DNA of 64,000 bases from Coffea arabica (taxonomy: Eukaryota > Streptophyta > Magnoliopsida > Gentianales > Rubiaceae), in the NCBI RefSeq assembly GCF_036785885.1, contig NC_092326.1:42618287-42682286 (forward strand), in the 5' to 3' direction. How positions within the stretch are numbered: position 1 is the first letter of the stretch; every line of letters starts with the position of its first letter. Of this stretch, positions 1 to 10,977 are shown in pieces. The translations under genes were made by a program, and so were the position numbers. Under the pieces are notes generated by a model. The model was not told where the DNA came from. It saw nothing but the letters and a program-made list of their open reading frames with translations, and did not search any database.

Positions 1-275
1 ATCTGGTCTTCTTGATGTAGTTGCTAAGTTGGCTAGAATTTGAAGGTCTTGGTTGTCATATAGTTTATTGTATATATGTATCTGCAACTTTGATTTCTAC
101 ATCTATGTTGTTGATTCAGTCTGGCTCTTTCTTGGGGATTGAAGCATGACGTTTTTGCCTTTTGCTTGGATGACATACTTTCTATAGTTCTCCTCCTAGT
201 CACTGATATTTTTTTGATGTTGGTCTTGTATCCTAATGGATACTGATGTAAGCGTCTTAATATGTTCTTCCTCAG

Positions 276-569
276 CAAAGATACCGTTTCCACTGACACA
301 GAGGTTCAGATCAATGTTGCAGAATGGTATCGATTTGAGTACTGTTGATGTCAGCTATGTCAGCAGCCGCTCATGGTAATTGAGTGTTGTTATCAGTAAA
401 GTTTTTCTCTAGTATTGCATTGCTTGGATGTTAATAAATCTACACTGCGTATCAGGTATTTCCTCAACCTGTTTGGGCTAAGGGGCTTGTTCAGTCTTAT
501 TTTGGGAGAGGAAAATGGTAAGTATCCTGAACGTTACTGGTTCTTTTGAATCATCAATCTGGATATGCA

Positions 570-600
<31 letters not shown>

Positions 601-1199
601 TCTGTTTGCCTATATGAAAGAATGAAAACGTTATCATTCAGTGAGATCTTAATTTGCTGCTTTCATACAGCAACTGATGACACACAACGTATGATGCAAA
701 TGAGTGGGTTTGGTATGGATCCTTCTAAGGTATGTTCTTGTGGACTTTACTGTTGACCATTGATGCTTGGAACTATTAAATGATGTGAATATCACTTCTT
801 GGTTTTCGAAATGGAAGTATGCACTTTGAGGTGAAAACCCTCCAGAAAAGCACGTAAAGCTCAATATCCTGATTAGTACTCGACTCTTTTACTGACATTA
901 ACTTGTTTAGGGTTTTCAGTTATTGCGGAAATGCTGTTGTGCTAAATGTGAAAATAGTGTGTTTTTAGAGCCAATCGATTGATTAATATTTTTGCTTTCA
1001 AGTTTCCCTGTGAGACATGGCTAAAGCATACTCTGTCACGTTTGATAATTTGACGAGTGCTTTTAACTTGAACCTTTTTTGCTACTCTTGTCAGAGTTTG
1101 AGTGCCGAGAAAGATGGTCTAGATATAGTCCAGCATGAATGGGCCTTGCCGAAATTTGAGCAGCGGGCGGAAGCAGTTTTGAGGAAACTCGTCAGCTAA
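276..1199 (+). CDS. EMC3: ER membrane protein complex subunit 3, C-terminal part (partial gene)
   Basis: EMC3 is the Oxa1/YidC-like core subunit of the ER membrane protein complex, which inserts tail-anchored and multispanning proteins into the ER membrane. Four coding exons are visible: 276-375, 456-517, 671-729 and 1095-1199. All introns are GT-AG and the frame is continuous across them. They read [40 protein letters not shown] and [19 protein letters not shown], ending at TAA 1197-1199, about 107 residues in all. The [11 protein letters not shown]..ILGEENA block is the EMC3 hallmark. The N-terminal membrane part lies outside the window on the left; 1-275 is intron. The tail after HEWALP is short and basic, as in plant homologues remembered for this family. 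A simple ORF call would mis-start the last exon at 1017 inside the intron. Confidence 0.9.
575..600. repeat. (CT)n microsatellite in an EMC3 intron
   Basis: About 13 perfect CT units lie in the intron between exons 456-517 and 671-729. Confidence 0.9.
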
Positions 1200-1805
1200 C
1201 AACCGATAAATGGAGAAATTATGCGTTGCCGCATCTGATCGTGCAACTGTATTTGGGGATTATGTCATCAGCCTGGAAGTTGGAAAAGATTTTACCTACC
1301 ATGTAGAAAAAGATCAAGATGACCGAGCCCTTGAGCTCCCTGCTTTTGGTGCTTCCATTTGAGAAATAATTTTATTAGGCGATCGGCCTCTGCTTCAACA
1401 TATTTCAAAGTGTGTTATGTAGTTGAATCCATAGGTTAATGGCTTTGGAATTTACGCTAGTAGTTGTAATGCAACAGCTCTGAAAGTTTGTAGAATCTTT
1501 TTTTCGGGAAAAAAAAAGGGTGCAAGAGACCATCTCTGGTTGCCCCTCTTGGATTTTTTTTTTTGTTCTATTTATTCAGAATTTGCGTGCAGGGAATTGT
1601 GTATCTGGATGTTAGTCTAGTCTGTTATATTTATTGCTGATTATTCTCTGGAAAGACAGAATAGGAAAGCTGCGCCAATATAAAATTCGAGTGTAAGATG
1701 CAGTATTGTAGTCAATGAGGACCTTGACGAGGCACGGTGATGATACGCTAAACGAATCCACCGGCAAATAAAATTTGAAAGTTTCAGCTGATGCTGCAAC
1801 TAACA
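1200..1805. other. EMC3 3' UTR and downstream flank
   Basis: This is non-coding. It follows the EMC3 stop and contains short A and T runs near 1500-1565. No further gene was recognised before the mobile element at 1814. Confidence 0.6.
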
Positions 1806-2499
1806 CTGTGGATTAGGGACGGCAACGGCCTGCTGCCCACTAATTTCCCCCGTCCCTTGCGCCCCCCGCCCCTCCTCCTCCCCCCAGCCCGCTTCTCTCG
1901 TGGGGGAGCTAATAAAAAGTTGCCATATAATTTTTTTTTATAGTCAAATTTTGACAAATAATCAAGTAATAAAATATTAATACATTATTTATTATAATTT
2001 TACAATTAAAACTTACAAAAATAATTAAAAAAAAGTTATTTGAATATAATCCAATATCATGAAACAAATATAACTAAAGTAGCCAAATTTTCACTTTTGA
2101 TACAAATATAATAATTATTTTTTTTGAGAAAAAAAGTGTTATTATGTTAAGTGTAATTATGAATTTAGTATAAATTTATTAGTTCATCTAATATAATTAA
2201 TTAATAATTTCTATTAGAAAATATGTATAATTATTAGTCTAATTGATAGTATCAATTATATTACATATACTAATATTCATTATATAATACATATAACTAA
2301 TAATATTATTATTATAAATTTATAACTAATTAAATTAAATATTATATATATATATATATTAACGCGTGAACGTTTCTAAACATCGGGGGCCGGGGCGGAT
2401 TTCCCCTGTCCCGTCCCATGAACACCCCCCCCCCCCCCACACCCCCAATGAGGCGGGTGTTTGCGGGCTTCCGTCCCGGTTGCCATTCTTACTGTGGAT
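1806..2499. mobile_element. Non-autonomous hAT-type element (MITE) with 8-bp target duplication
   Basis: The element body is 1814-2491. Its ends are inverted: left TAGGGACGGCAACGG, right a reverse complement reading TAAGAATGGCAACCGGG. Perfect 8-bp direct repeats CTGTGGAT flank it at 1806-1813 and 2492-2499. An 8-bp duplication with TAGGG-type ends is typical of hAT transposons. The two GC-rich shoulders, full of CCCG and CCCC, enclose an AT-rich core of about 450 bases with no open reading frame, so it must have been moved by a transposase encoded elsewhere. The intact target duplication suggests moderate to recent age. Confidence 0.8.
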
Positions 2500-4775
2500 C
2501 CTCTGTGAATGACAATACTCTTCCCAAATTAGGCATGTCAGGGTGACAAAGTGGCTGCTGATGTGTTAGAAACATACAAACTACTTTTATCTTTAATATG
2601 ATGGTAATGGAAATTATATGCACTCCGTTCAAATATGGTAATGGAAAATAGAAATGACTGAACGAAACGATCCTGCAGCACGAGGACGGCAGGGAGGAGA
2701 CAGAATTCTGTGGTCTCTCTATTTTCTTCCTTGTGCCTTCACTAACTTTTTTTTTTTTCTTTTAATTGTCGGATTGGTCATTATGCTGCCTCGGAACTTG
2801 AACTTGCCATAATCTATGGTGGAGACCGTGTCAAATACGAACAAACACAGTGCCCAAAGCACATCCAACTCTGCCAGGTGCCAACCCCGAAAATGTAAAC
2901 TTCAAGATTTGATTATTCACTGATTACCACCACCGTAGCCGCTGCATGAACTGGTTCTGCCTGCGATCATGCTAGTTGGTATGTGCATTGATCCTTCATT
3001 GAGGGATGGGACAGAAACGAATTTAAACGTTCAATTCTTGAGTTAGTGGTCTTCAAAACGGCTGAATCTTTAACAGAGAAAAGCTTTTCGTAGCAGAAAT
3101 TAAGGATTCTTGACTGCTAAAAAAGATCACGAGACAAAAGCGTGAAAGCGGACCAGGTAAGCTGCCCAAAGTAAGGAATTTACGAAAAGAAGAGATGATA
3201 GGGCCCCGTATCTAACAGTCCACGGTTAAATTTATCACTTATGTATCACTGGCTGGCTTTAGCCTTTCGTTTGCGTGATTAACGGGGGTTTGCAGGGAAG
3301 AGCGTGGCCTTGTTATTATTCATTAACGAGCTTAATAAGATGATGTCCCATCCAACCCAACAAATGCAACTTAATTGCAACTGTCTATGGGTTGATTTGA
3401 GAGATCCCACATCTACATAAAAAAATGTCGGGACCGAGTACCGAGTGCCGCTTTGAAAAAATTATTATGCTCTTCTTCTTTACTGAGTCATGATTCAAAA
3501 GATTGTTGGCGGTGAACCCTCCTGTTTTGGATCTTATGCCGAACCCTTTTTTGAGGCGTCTTACTCTTTGATGGTGAATGCCACCAGTAGGAATGACAGT
3601 ACCATGAAGAGGAGACACCGTTAGGAATTACGGTACCAAGAAAAGGAGGAGATGGCCAAATACTAAGCTGCAAAAGACTTGTTGGTGGGTTCTTTCAGCT
3701 GCTGGCTTGTAGTTTTGAAGAGAGGAAACCTTTCTCCATCATCCAACGTCAACTTCACCAAAAAGTGTTTCCGCTTGCTAGTTACTACTGTAGTATTTAC
3801 TTGGGACTTTTGCTGTGGGGAGGGAAAAAATGAAAGGCTACAGCTGTGCCTTCTATCTATGCATAGCGGACCAAGGTCTAGGAACCAGAGAAATTTATCA
3901 ACCACTCCTTCCTTTGTTAATTTTTTCCCAATTCGTATTGCATTAGAGATATCGCCTTTCTTTCTCCTTTTTTCCCCACATTGCGTCAGCCGCATGGTCC
4001 TAAATTTTGAGGCAGCCGATTCGATCGATGAACCTGTTTGAGAAGACAATTTCAACAAGAACTGCATCATGTCCACGTCTTCTCTAGCCAGCTATGCATA
4101 GTAACTCCCTACATTGCTGCCCCGCAAAAAATGTCCTATTACAATTGGTTCTCCCAAAAAGGAGATCAAAGCTTGAAATCATAAACCCGTTGGAAGGAAC
4201 CAAGTGCCATGACGTGAAAGCAAGAAATTAGGACGGGGAGATGACCGGATGATTTATACATATTGTTGGGATCCATAATATGTAGAGAACAGGAGAAAGG
4301 TGGAGAGTGAATGTTAAAGGATCATCACGTCCATCCCATCACATATAATAATAATATTCGGATGGCAATTATGTTATGCAAGACCGGACCAAATAATATG
4401 ACGAATGTGTGATATTTTTTTTATTTTTTTTCATACTTTTAAAATTAGTCAGTTGAACCTAATTCTAAATTTAACCTAAAAAATCGACAATTCTGAAGAT
4501 AAACTCGAGAACTTAACTACCACATACCCCAATCCTCTCTGCTAGCTAGCTAGGTCTTAAAAAGAAAAGAAATAATGAATGTATGAAATGGAGGAGAGAA
4601 CTGAAGAACGCGGTCACGTCCGATGTGATGTCTGGGAGGCACACGTGGCATGCGTCCACTTGGTCAACAAAACCAATCGAAGTGGGCCCCAAACCCACCG
4701 TCCAACTCACGCTTGAATCGACATTTTCCTCTTTTTCACCTTAACTTTACAGGCCAGCCGGAGGCGGAGAGGGAA
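2500..4775. other. Spacer, no supported gene
   Basis: Mixed-composition spacer. Open frames on both strands at 3663-4076 overlap each other, lack ATG starts at the ends assigned to them and match no family I recognise. A G-box-like CACGTGGC and a TTGAC W-box-like motif lie at about 4640-4665, upstream of the TATA box at 4776. They suggest a promoter for a short transcript. Confidence 0.5.
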
Positions 4776-4783
4776 TATATATA
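4776..4783 (+). promoter_or_regulatory. TATA box candidate upstream of a small ORF
   Basis: The motif TATATATA sits 57 bases upstream of an ATG at 4840. A GA-rich leader lies between them, and a G-box-like and a W-box-like motif lie 100-150 bases further upstream. The arrangement resembles a plant core promoter, but TATA-like strings are common in AT-rich DNA. Confidence 0.4.
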
Positions 4784-4812
4784 CGCCAGGAGGAAATAGG
4801 CTTGAGTCACTC

Positions 4813-4835
4813 GAGAGAGAGAGAGAGAGAGAGAG
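4813..4835. repeat. (GA)n microsatellite in a putative leader
   Basis: About 11 GA units lie between the TATA candidate and the ATG at 4840. GA/CT tracts are frequent in plant 5' leaders. Confidence 0.85.
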
Positions 4836-4839
4836 ACGA

Positions 4840-4980
4840 ATGATTCTGATGGGCAGCAAATTTCACATCTCGCACCACCTAGGCTGCCATGCATGCCTCT
4901 CCAAAGAATCTCTACTTAATTACTACTTCCTATTCCCAGGTTATTTATCAACAACAACAATCAAAATAATAATAAATTAA
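4840..4980 (+). CDS. Candidate 46-residue small ORF, unknown function
   Basis: The ORF begins with ATG at 4840 and ends with TAA at 4978-4980. It starts MILMGSKFHISHHLGCHACL, has three His and two Cys in residues 9-19, a hydrophobic-aromatic stretch (LLNYYFLF) at about residues 25-32, and a low-complexity tail. No family was recognised. Support comes only from context: a TATA candidate and GA-rich leader in register upstream. The alternative is a non-coding transcript or a first exon, since CCCAG|GTTATTT at about 4940 could act as a donor. Coding status is unproven. Confidence 0.25.
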   Translation: MILMGSKFHISHHLGCHACLSKESLLNYYFLFPGYLSTTTIKIIIN

Positions 4981-4989
4981 TGCGGCTCT

Positions 4990-6059
4990 ACTCTACAGTC
5001 ATTGCCAGCTGAACTAATTAGTTTTGAGATGAGGCATCATCGGGCCATTAATCGAATGTAATTAGCAGCAGCAAATCAATACTACTGCGTAGGCCTACCG
5101 GCTAATGAATGAGATACTGCGGTTTGCTAAAACCGGAGGCAAAAGGGGAAGAGAAGCTTCTTCGAAGACATTTGATGGTGATTGTGCACTTTGTTCAATG
5201 GTTAGATGCCCCTCATTCCCATTTGATGGTGATTGTGCATCATCAACTTCCCTCTGTGTACATACATATATATGTGTGCATAGCTGGCAGCTGCCGTGTC
5301 CACCGTGGAATGTTAGGCAGGTGCCAACACCAAGTACGCCCGTGGGGTGCCCTTGATAAACCAAAAACCAATATACAAAGTAATTTGTGTTACAGATCTT
5401 GCCTACCCATATCATCCTTGGATCTAAAAAGTATTAGTAGCGGGTTTAAAATATATTCCGGTGACCGAAACAAGAACCATGGGAGGGACCCCAGTCTGGG
5501 AGATTCAAAATCCAAGGCCACAAAAAATTTGCATGATTTTTTCTAATAAAAAATATAATATTATCGTTTCATTAAATTTGCACTATTAATAAAAATTACA
5601 CCAATTATACGCGAGATTTAAAGAACGAAGAATACATAAATACTATAGGTTTTTAAAAAATAAAAATATACTATCACACGGAAGCTCCAAATGGGTGGCA
5701 TGATTTGATGAGAGAGATTGTAGAATGGCCGAATGGGGTGATGAGTGTGATCAAGCGTGGCAAATCAGGCGGCACGCAAGTGGGTCCCCCTTCACGAGTT
5801 GTACTATCTGGAAAGCAAAGCCAGCAGTTGCCGCTGAAAGATGGATTCAGATGGGACCCATTTTTAGAAAGGGCGGTTTCCAAAGCTCTCAAGTTTTTTT
5901 TTATTGTTTGTTTGGTTCTGCAAGTACGCAGTTTTTTTTTTTTTTTTTTTAAATTCCTTTGGGTAATTTTCCCATTATATCAAGGTTTAAATTCATCCCC
6001 TCGAGTGTTTGCATAAAAAGTTTTATCCAAACGAGCCTATTTTTCACGGTGTCCGCACC
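4990..6059. other. Spacer, no supported gene
   Basis: The 19-base string ATTTGATGGTGATTGTGCA occurs twice, at about 5169 and 5221. Otherwise this is AT-rich spacer with a T-run at 5931-5950. Overlapping frames at 5105-5546 and 5705-6016 are short and unrecognised. Confidence 0.4.
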
Positions 6060-6203
6060 AAATAGGGGTTTGTTGTTTGGAAAGGAATTTTTTAATGAAA
6101 AATTTGTACGTTTTTCGTGAACATATTTTTTATTTCACACATATTAGATCGATACAGTATATTTTCTACAAAAATTTTAGAAAATTACAATCCAAACACG
6201 ACC
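6060..6203 (-). mobile_element. Short MITE, GTTTGGATTGC family, copy A
   Basis: The right end reads CAATCCAAACACGACC, and the left end has a diverged TTGTTTGGA. The core, with TTTTTCGTGAACATATTTTT and TTTCACACATATTAGATC, matches the reverse complement of copies C and D. No coding capacity. Confidence 0.55.
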
Positions 6204-7720
6204 TTAAATCTCAATTCTAAGAAGAATAATAATAATTCCAACAAAAAGTGACAGAAGTTTTGATCTAATAGTAATAATTAAAGCAAAGAATCGAAGAAGA
6301 GTTAGGGAGTTATTGAACTCAAATTCTCCACTGCTACTTCTGGCTGCAACTTGCCACGTCACTGTTTGATGAATTTTGGCGGGTCCACGTAGGTTGGTAA
6401 ATATACCGATCCACGTCAGTGACAATGGGTCACTGTCCCCATTGACGTCTGCTTGGATTTTGGCTGATGTCCACGCAGCGGCAGCATCAAAGTCCCAAGG
6501 CCGAGAGCGAGCGAAATTTCATGGCATGGGTTTAAGCTTTGCACCTTCCTATTTTTTGGCTGCTGATGGAGATGGCATTAATTGGTACCAACAACACATG
6601 GGGTAGATAATTATTACTTTCACTCCTAATTTAGCTGCTCAAGTTAATCAAGAATTCAACGTATTTTATTAATATATGATTGATTACTCCGTAAACAATA
6701 AGGAAATCTGTTTTAGCTAGTTGATAGTATTTTAGAGGGTTTGGAAAAAACTCTCTTTCTAGCTGCACAAGTTCTTGATACTCTTTCTATCAGACTGCGA
6801 CAGTTGATCATGAAGAAGCATATTATTGTTTTTGACGTGGCCCTCTGTCTGGATTTGAATGACCCCTAGAAAATTCAGTTACTAAAATTGGACAAAGAAA
6901 AGAAGAAGAAGAAGAAGCAAAAGAAGAAGAAGAAGAAATACCGTCCAACGAATAAAATCCGACCAGGGTTTTGCATGAAGATCCTGACTAGAATTAAAAA
7001 GACAGTTTTTTTTTTTTTTTTAGGGTGGCCAGTTCCCAATAGTCTAAATGCATTCAAGTCAACAATAATCTTACCAAAAAAAAAAATGTCTGCTCGGAAC
7101 AGATGTATTAGTTAACCGGGAAAAGGAGCTACGAAGCCAAATTCTTGGGTTGAGAAAACTGATCAAAACAGAAGAGAATGCCATGCCATGCATTCTAATA
7201 TATTTGTTCAAAAGCACTTGAGCGGCAACATAATTCAAAGTTCTCATTCGGCTTTGCTACTGCAGATGCAATGCTGCATGGCTTAAAATCATTATGCCTT
7301 TCCTCTTTTTTTTTTTTTTTTTTTTTCCTTCTTTTGGGACTTCAGTTTATGATATAGTTTTTAGATTCTTTCTCCCTCTCAATTTGACAGTACATCAGAT
7401 AATTACCATTTGACAGACAAGTCACCTGCGTGCCCTACTGCACAAAACACAGAATGAGCCACTCAAGAAAAGCTATGATGGCCAACGTTAAATGGCCTCC
7501 ACCATGTGGAATTGCCAATCCACAACAAAAAGTTATATTATCAAACAATTAATAATGCACAAAATCCTCAATCAACACAATATATAGTTTAATTTCATCC
7601 TCTGCAAAGTAAAAACATTTACAACTAGACATCGTCCTAGTGTCCTTCCTGTCACAGATTTGATGCGTGATGTCCCCCATTCCTCTCTACCATTGTTTAT
7701 GATTAATCACCACTCTTTTA
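6204..7720. other. Spacer with microsatellites
   Basis: This holds a GAA/AAG-rich tract at about 6895-6938, T-runs at 7007-7021 and 7307-7326, and no recognised gene. The 3' part is probably the upstream regulatory region of the gene starting at 7879. Confidence 0.5.
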
Positions 7721-7726
7721 CTTCTC

Positions 7727-7734
7727 TATAAATA
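7727..7734 (+). promoter_or_regulatory. TATA box of the acidic-protein gene
   Basis: TATAAATA lies 152 bases upstream of the ATG at 7879 and is followed by a CT-rich leader (CTCGCTCACTCCCTCACTC and similar). This is a textbook plant core promoter layout. Confidence 0.7.
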
Positions 7735-7878
7735 CCCTCTCACATTCCTCTCTTCTCGTCACCTCCTCATTCGCTCGCTCACTCCCTCACTCACTCTCTA
7801 CTTCTGCCTTTTGCTTCCGGCCCGCTTCTATCTTTTTCTTTTTTGATTCCATAGTTCACTAGTTCTCTTTGATTAGCA

Positions 7879-9091
7879 ATGGCTACCGCTGAGGTACATA
7901 ATATTACTTTTATTTTTCTTTCTTTCTTTTGTATTTTTTCCCTCCACTTTAGCTTTTCTCGTATTCATAGTCTCGTTGAGCGTTGTTGTATATCTGAATT
8001 CTGAAGTTGAAAGTTATCAGAATTCAATACACAGCCGACGAAGCTAGCTCAAGAAACCATGTTAATTGGGTGTATAAATTAAGACTTTGCTAGTACTCCT
8101 ACTTAAAGGGTGAAGTATTTATATTTTGTATTGATGATCAAGTTTATGATCTTCTACAGGTTCAAACGGAGAGTTTATTTCTTGATCCGTGTCATCCTGT
8201 TTCTTCTCAAAAACCATTAACACTTTGGAACACACGTACTAGCAAATCATACATGTAAACGATCGGATCAACTTGTGATCGATTCATCAAATAGCAGTTT
8301 GCCTTAAAATAGGTAAAAGCATGGAAGTTAGTAACCTAAATAATACAGCAAAAAATAGATTGAGGGCCTGTTCTAAATTTTCCTGATACCATTGGAGTGG
8401 TGTACAGTCGGTTGGGCTAGCCAAAGCCGACCATTAATATCATCCAAAGATCCATCACAATCTATAGCGCCTAAGGATCATATCACCACTATCTAACTCG
8501 ATAAATTCGCAAGCTTTTTACTTGCAGGCCAGCCAAATGCTCATGATCGATCAAGCAAAACCATTTACTATCATTCTCATAGTGAGTCTCTGTTGTTTTC
8601 AGGTTGAATCAGTTCCAGGTCCAGTTGCAACCGAGGTGGAAACTACCATCCTAGAGGCCCCCAAGGAAGAGACAACAGTGGAGACAGCAAACCCTGAGCC
8701 AGCGGCCGAAAAAACAACAGAAGCCCCAGCTGCAGCTGAGGAATCAATTGCTGTTCCTGAAGCCGAGAGAGAAGCACCGGTTGAAGTTGAGACCAAGGAA
8801 GTTGTGCAGGAGGAACCGCCCAAAGTTGAAGATCCTGCTGTTGAAGAGAAAACAGAAGAAACTCCTGCAGTCAAAGAAGCTCCAGCAGCAGAAGAAGCAC
8901 CAGTAGCAGAAGAAGCAGCCAAGATCGAGCCTGTTGAAGAAGTAACAGCCCCGGCTGCTGCTGCTGCTGCTGCTGCTGAAGAAGTAGCTCCAGCTCCGGC
9001 TGAGGAAGCTCCTGCAGCCAAAGAAGAGCAAGCAGCTCCGGTTGTCGAGCAGGGGAGCACTGATGTTCCAGTGGAGAAGAGTGAAGAGTAG
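7879..9091 (+). CDS. Glu/Ala/Pro-rich acidic protein, vacuolar Ca-binding-related type (tentative)
   Basis: Two exons are inferred: 7879-7893 (MATAE) and 8603-9091, joined in frame through a 709-base GT-AG intron and giving 167 residues. The protein is almost entirely Glu, Ala, Pro, Val and Thr, with repeated EEAPAAEEAP-like units and an eight-alanine run at about residues 122-129. It has no signal peptide, membrane span or folded domain. Plant proteins starting MATVEV with this composition are annotated as vacuolar calcium-binding-related (radish RVCaB and its Arabidopsis relative). I infer a soluble, disordered, acidic ion-binding or stress protein by composition only. A strong TATA box and CT-rich leader support real expression. 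The reading frame is open further upstream to 8522 without an ATG, which is why the tiny first exon was chosen. Confidence 0.65.
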
Positions 9092-10977
9092 AAGGCATCC
9101 AATACGCGTAGGTTGAATTGAGATACTGCAATATGTGGTGGTTTCTCTTCGATTTTCTACTAGGCTTGCATGCTAAAGTTGGTTTAAATAGTTTGTTTTG
9201 CTTTTTGCTTATATTTGGTTTAACTATTGTTATGGTTATGGGACTATGAGGCGAGGCTTATTTTTAGTATGGGTTTCAAGAGCTAGAGCTTATACTGTCC
9301 CTGGGGTTTGGTTGACCTCACCATACAGGCACAGCAGGGCTACCTGATCTTGCGTGACAGCAATGAGCAACTTCCAAGTGTGATGGTCATCGGCAGTCAT
9401 GCTAGTGGATTGAACGGGATAGAAATTGTCGTGGTTATTGGGTTAATTTGATTTACTTTGTCTACCATGGTTTGATGGATGTATCTCTAGCTTCCAGTAA
9501 TAAGAATATCATATTGTTGATTTTTGTTTTATCATTCTCACGTGGTCTGGTTCTGCATCTACCTAGAGTTTCCTGTTACCTTATGGCATGCTTCAAAGGT
9601 ATTCTTTTTTCGTTTCTTCTCCTCTGCTCCTCCTTTTGTTTGGAGAACAGATGGTCGGACATGGGAACTTGAATTGGACAATTAATTCGGGGGGTTTCCA
9701 TCATCCACAAAGAAGATGATAGAAGATTTCCAAACGGAACTGTAAGTGAGATGCGCATCTCACTTTCTATAGCATTTCCATACGGATGTGACATCAAAAC
9801 CGTATCCTTTGATCACCTGCCTAGATTTTTCTGAGCAAAGAGAAAATTCGGGCATTGAATGGGAATTCCCTCAGGTCCACGCATCTCCCCTACGACCGCT
9901 ACTACATTACCTGCTCGCCTTTGACATGAATCCTCACTTCAACATGGTTGAGGACAATTCAAGGGCAGCAACAAAACAATTCATTCCTGGACGCCAAAAC
10001 AGTTGGTATCTTAAAAATGGCATGCTTCATTCCATATCCAGCTGATAGAGATAAGCTGTTAAAGAATGGCCATTTGCCATGAACTCATGGCTGCTCTCTA
10101 TCTCAATAACACCACGTAAAATTAACAATCGGCTTCTGAATCATGCATTGTTTTCTCAGCCAACACTTGTCCGCTTTCCGCATCAGGAGAAAGAGAGAGC
10201 CTTCGATAATCGGGTACAATAGAAACATGTAAGGTCTGCATACATCTCTATGTGCACCACCCAAAATGTACAGTGTCTCTTTGAAACAAAAAAAATTAGA
10301 CACAGGAAAGCTAGCTGAACACAGATCAAACGACCAGCCTCCGACACGCCCCTGCACCTTCGAGGCGGCCGGAAAGCTTTCATTGGCTCTCAAATGAGAA
10401 AAGGTCCAAGGCGTTCCCTGCACATGAATGATTTAGAAAGACACTATATTTTTTTTCCCCTTAACAAGAAAGAGGTAGGATTTAAGAAATGAGGAGGGAA
10501 AAGAGGAATTTGAGCCCAGAACTTTTTTTTTTCAAGTCCAGAATCTCAACCTTAGCTATCAAACCAAAGGCTCCTCAATACGAAAACATTGATTTCTAAA
10601 TGTCAGAAACCCCAATTTGCCCAATTTGTTAGACGATTTGATCCCCAAGTCTAATAACAAAGAAAATAGCAAACAATACGATTTGATCTCTACGCCTAGA
10701 AACAAGGATAATAACGCTCAGACAGGACCAACCAAAAATTCAGTTGATGTTTAATCCTTTCAGCCTTGACTATTTATTGTTTACTATATCAATATAAACA
10801 ATTGATGGATGAGGAGACCACCAAATTACAACCTTTCTGGAAGTAGACAGAATTGGAACAACACCTCCATCCAAAGTTCCAAACCTTGAGATGAGAACAA
10901 AAAGAAGAATTTCTATATTCTGTACAGGCTGGCTAAAGATCTTTATGTGCAGTTCAAAGTCCTAGCATTTCCAGTTA
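9092..10977. other. 3' UTR, spacer and UPL5 3' UTR
   Basis: The first 200-400 bases are the likely 3' UTR of the acidic-protein gene; the last 150-200 are the likely 3' UTR of the convergent UPL5 gene. Between them a perfect palindrome lies at 9744-9765. A tRNA-derived-looking stretch (TTGAGCCCAGAACT followed by CAACCTTAGCTATCAAACC) lies at 10510-10570. No gene was recognised. Confidence 0.45.
9744..9765. repeat. 22-bp perfect palindrome flanked by direct repeats
   Basis: The half-site AAGTGAGATGC is followed at once by its exact reverse complement. Near-identical motifs TTTCCAAACGGA (about 9727) and TTTCCATACGGA (about 9775) flank it. It could be a transposon footprint, a hairpin in the 3' flank or a binding site; the sequence alone does not decide. 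Confidence 0.6.

Noticed and set aside
3663-4076. Overlapping frames of 120-137 codons on both strands
   Set aside because: The assigned starts are TTG and GTG rather than ATG, no family motif is visible, and coding both strands is unlikely.
8599-9131. Three long antisense frames opposite the acidic-protein exon
   Set aside because: They arise from the repetitive GAA/GCT composition of the sense frame; they read as Ser/Ala, Ser/Phe or Leu/Gln runs and have no promoter.
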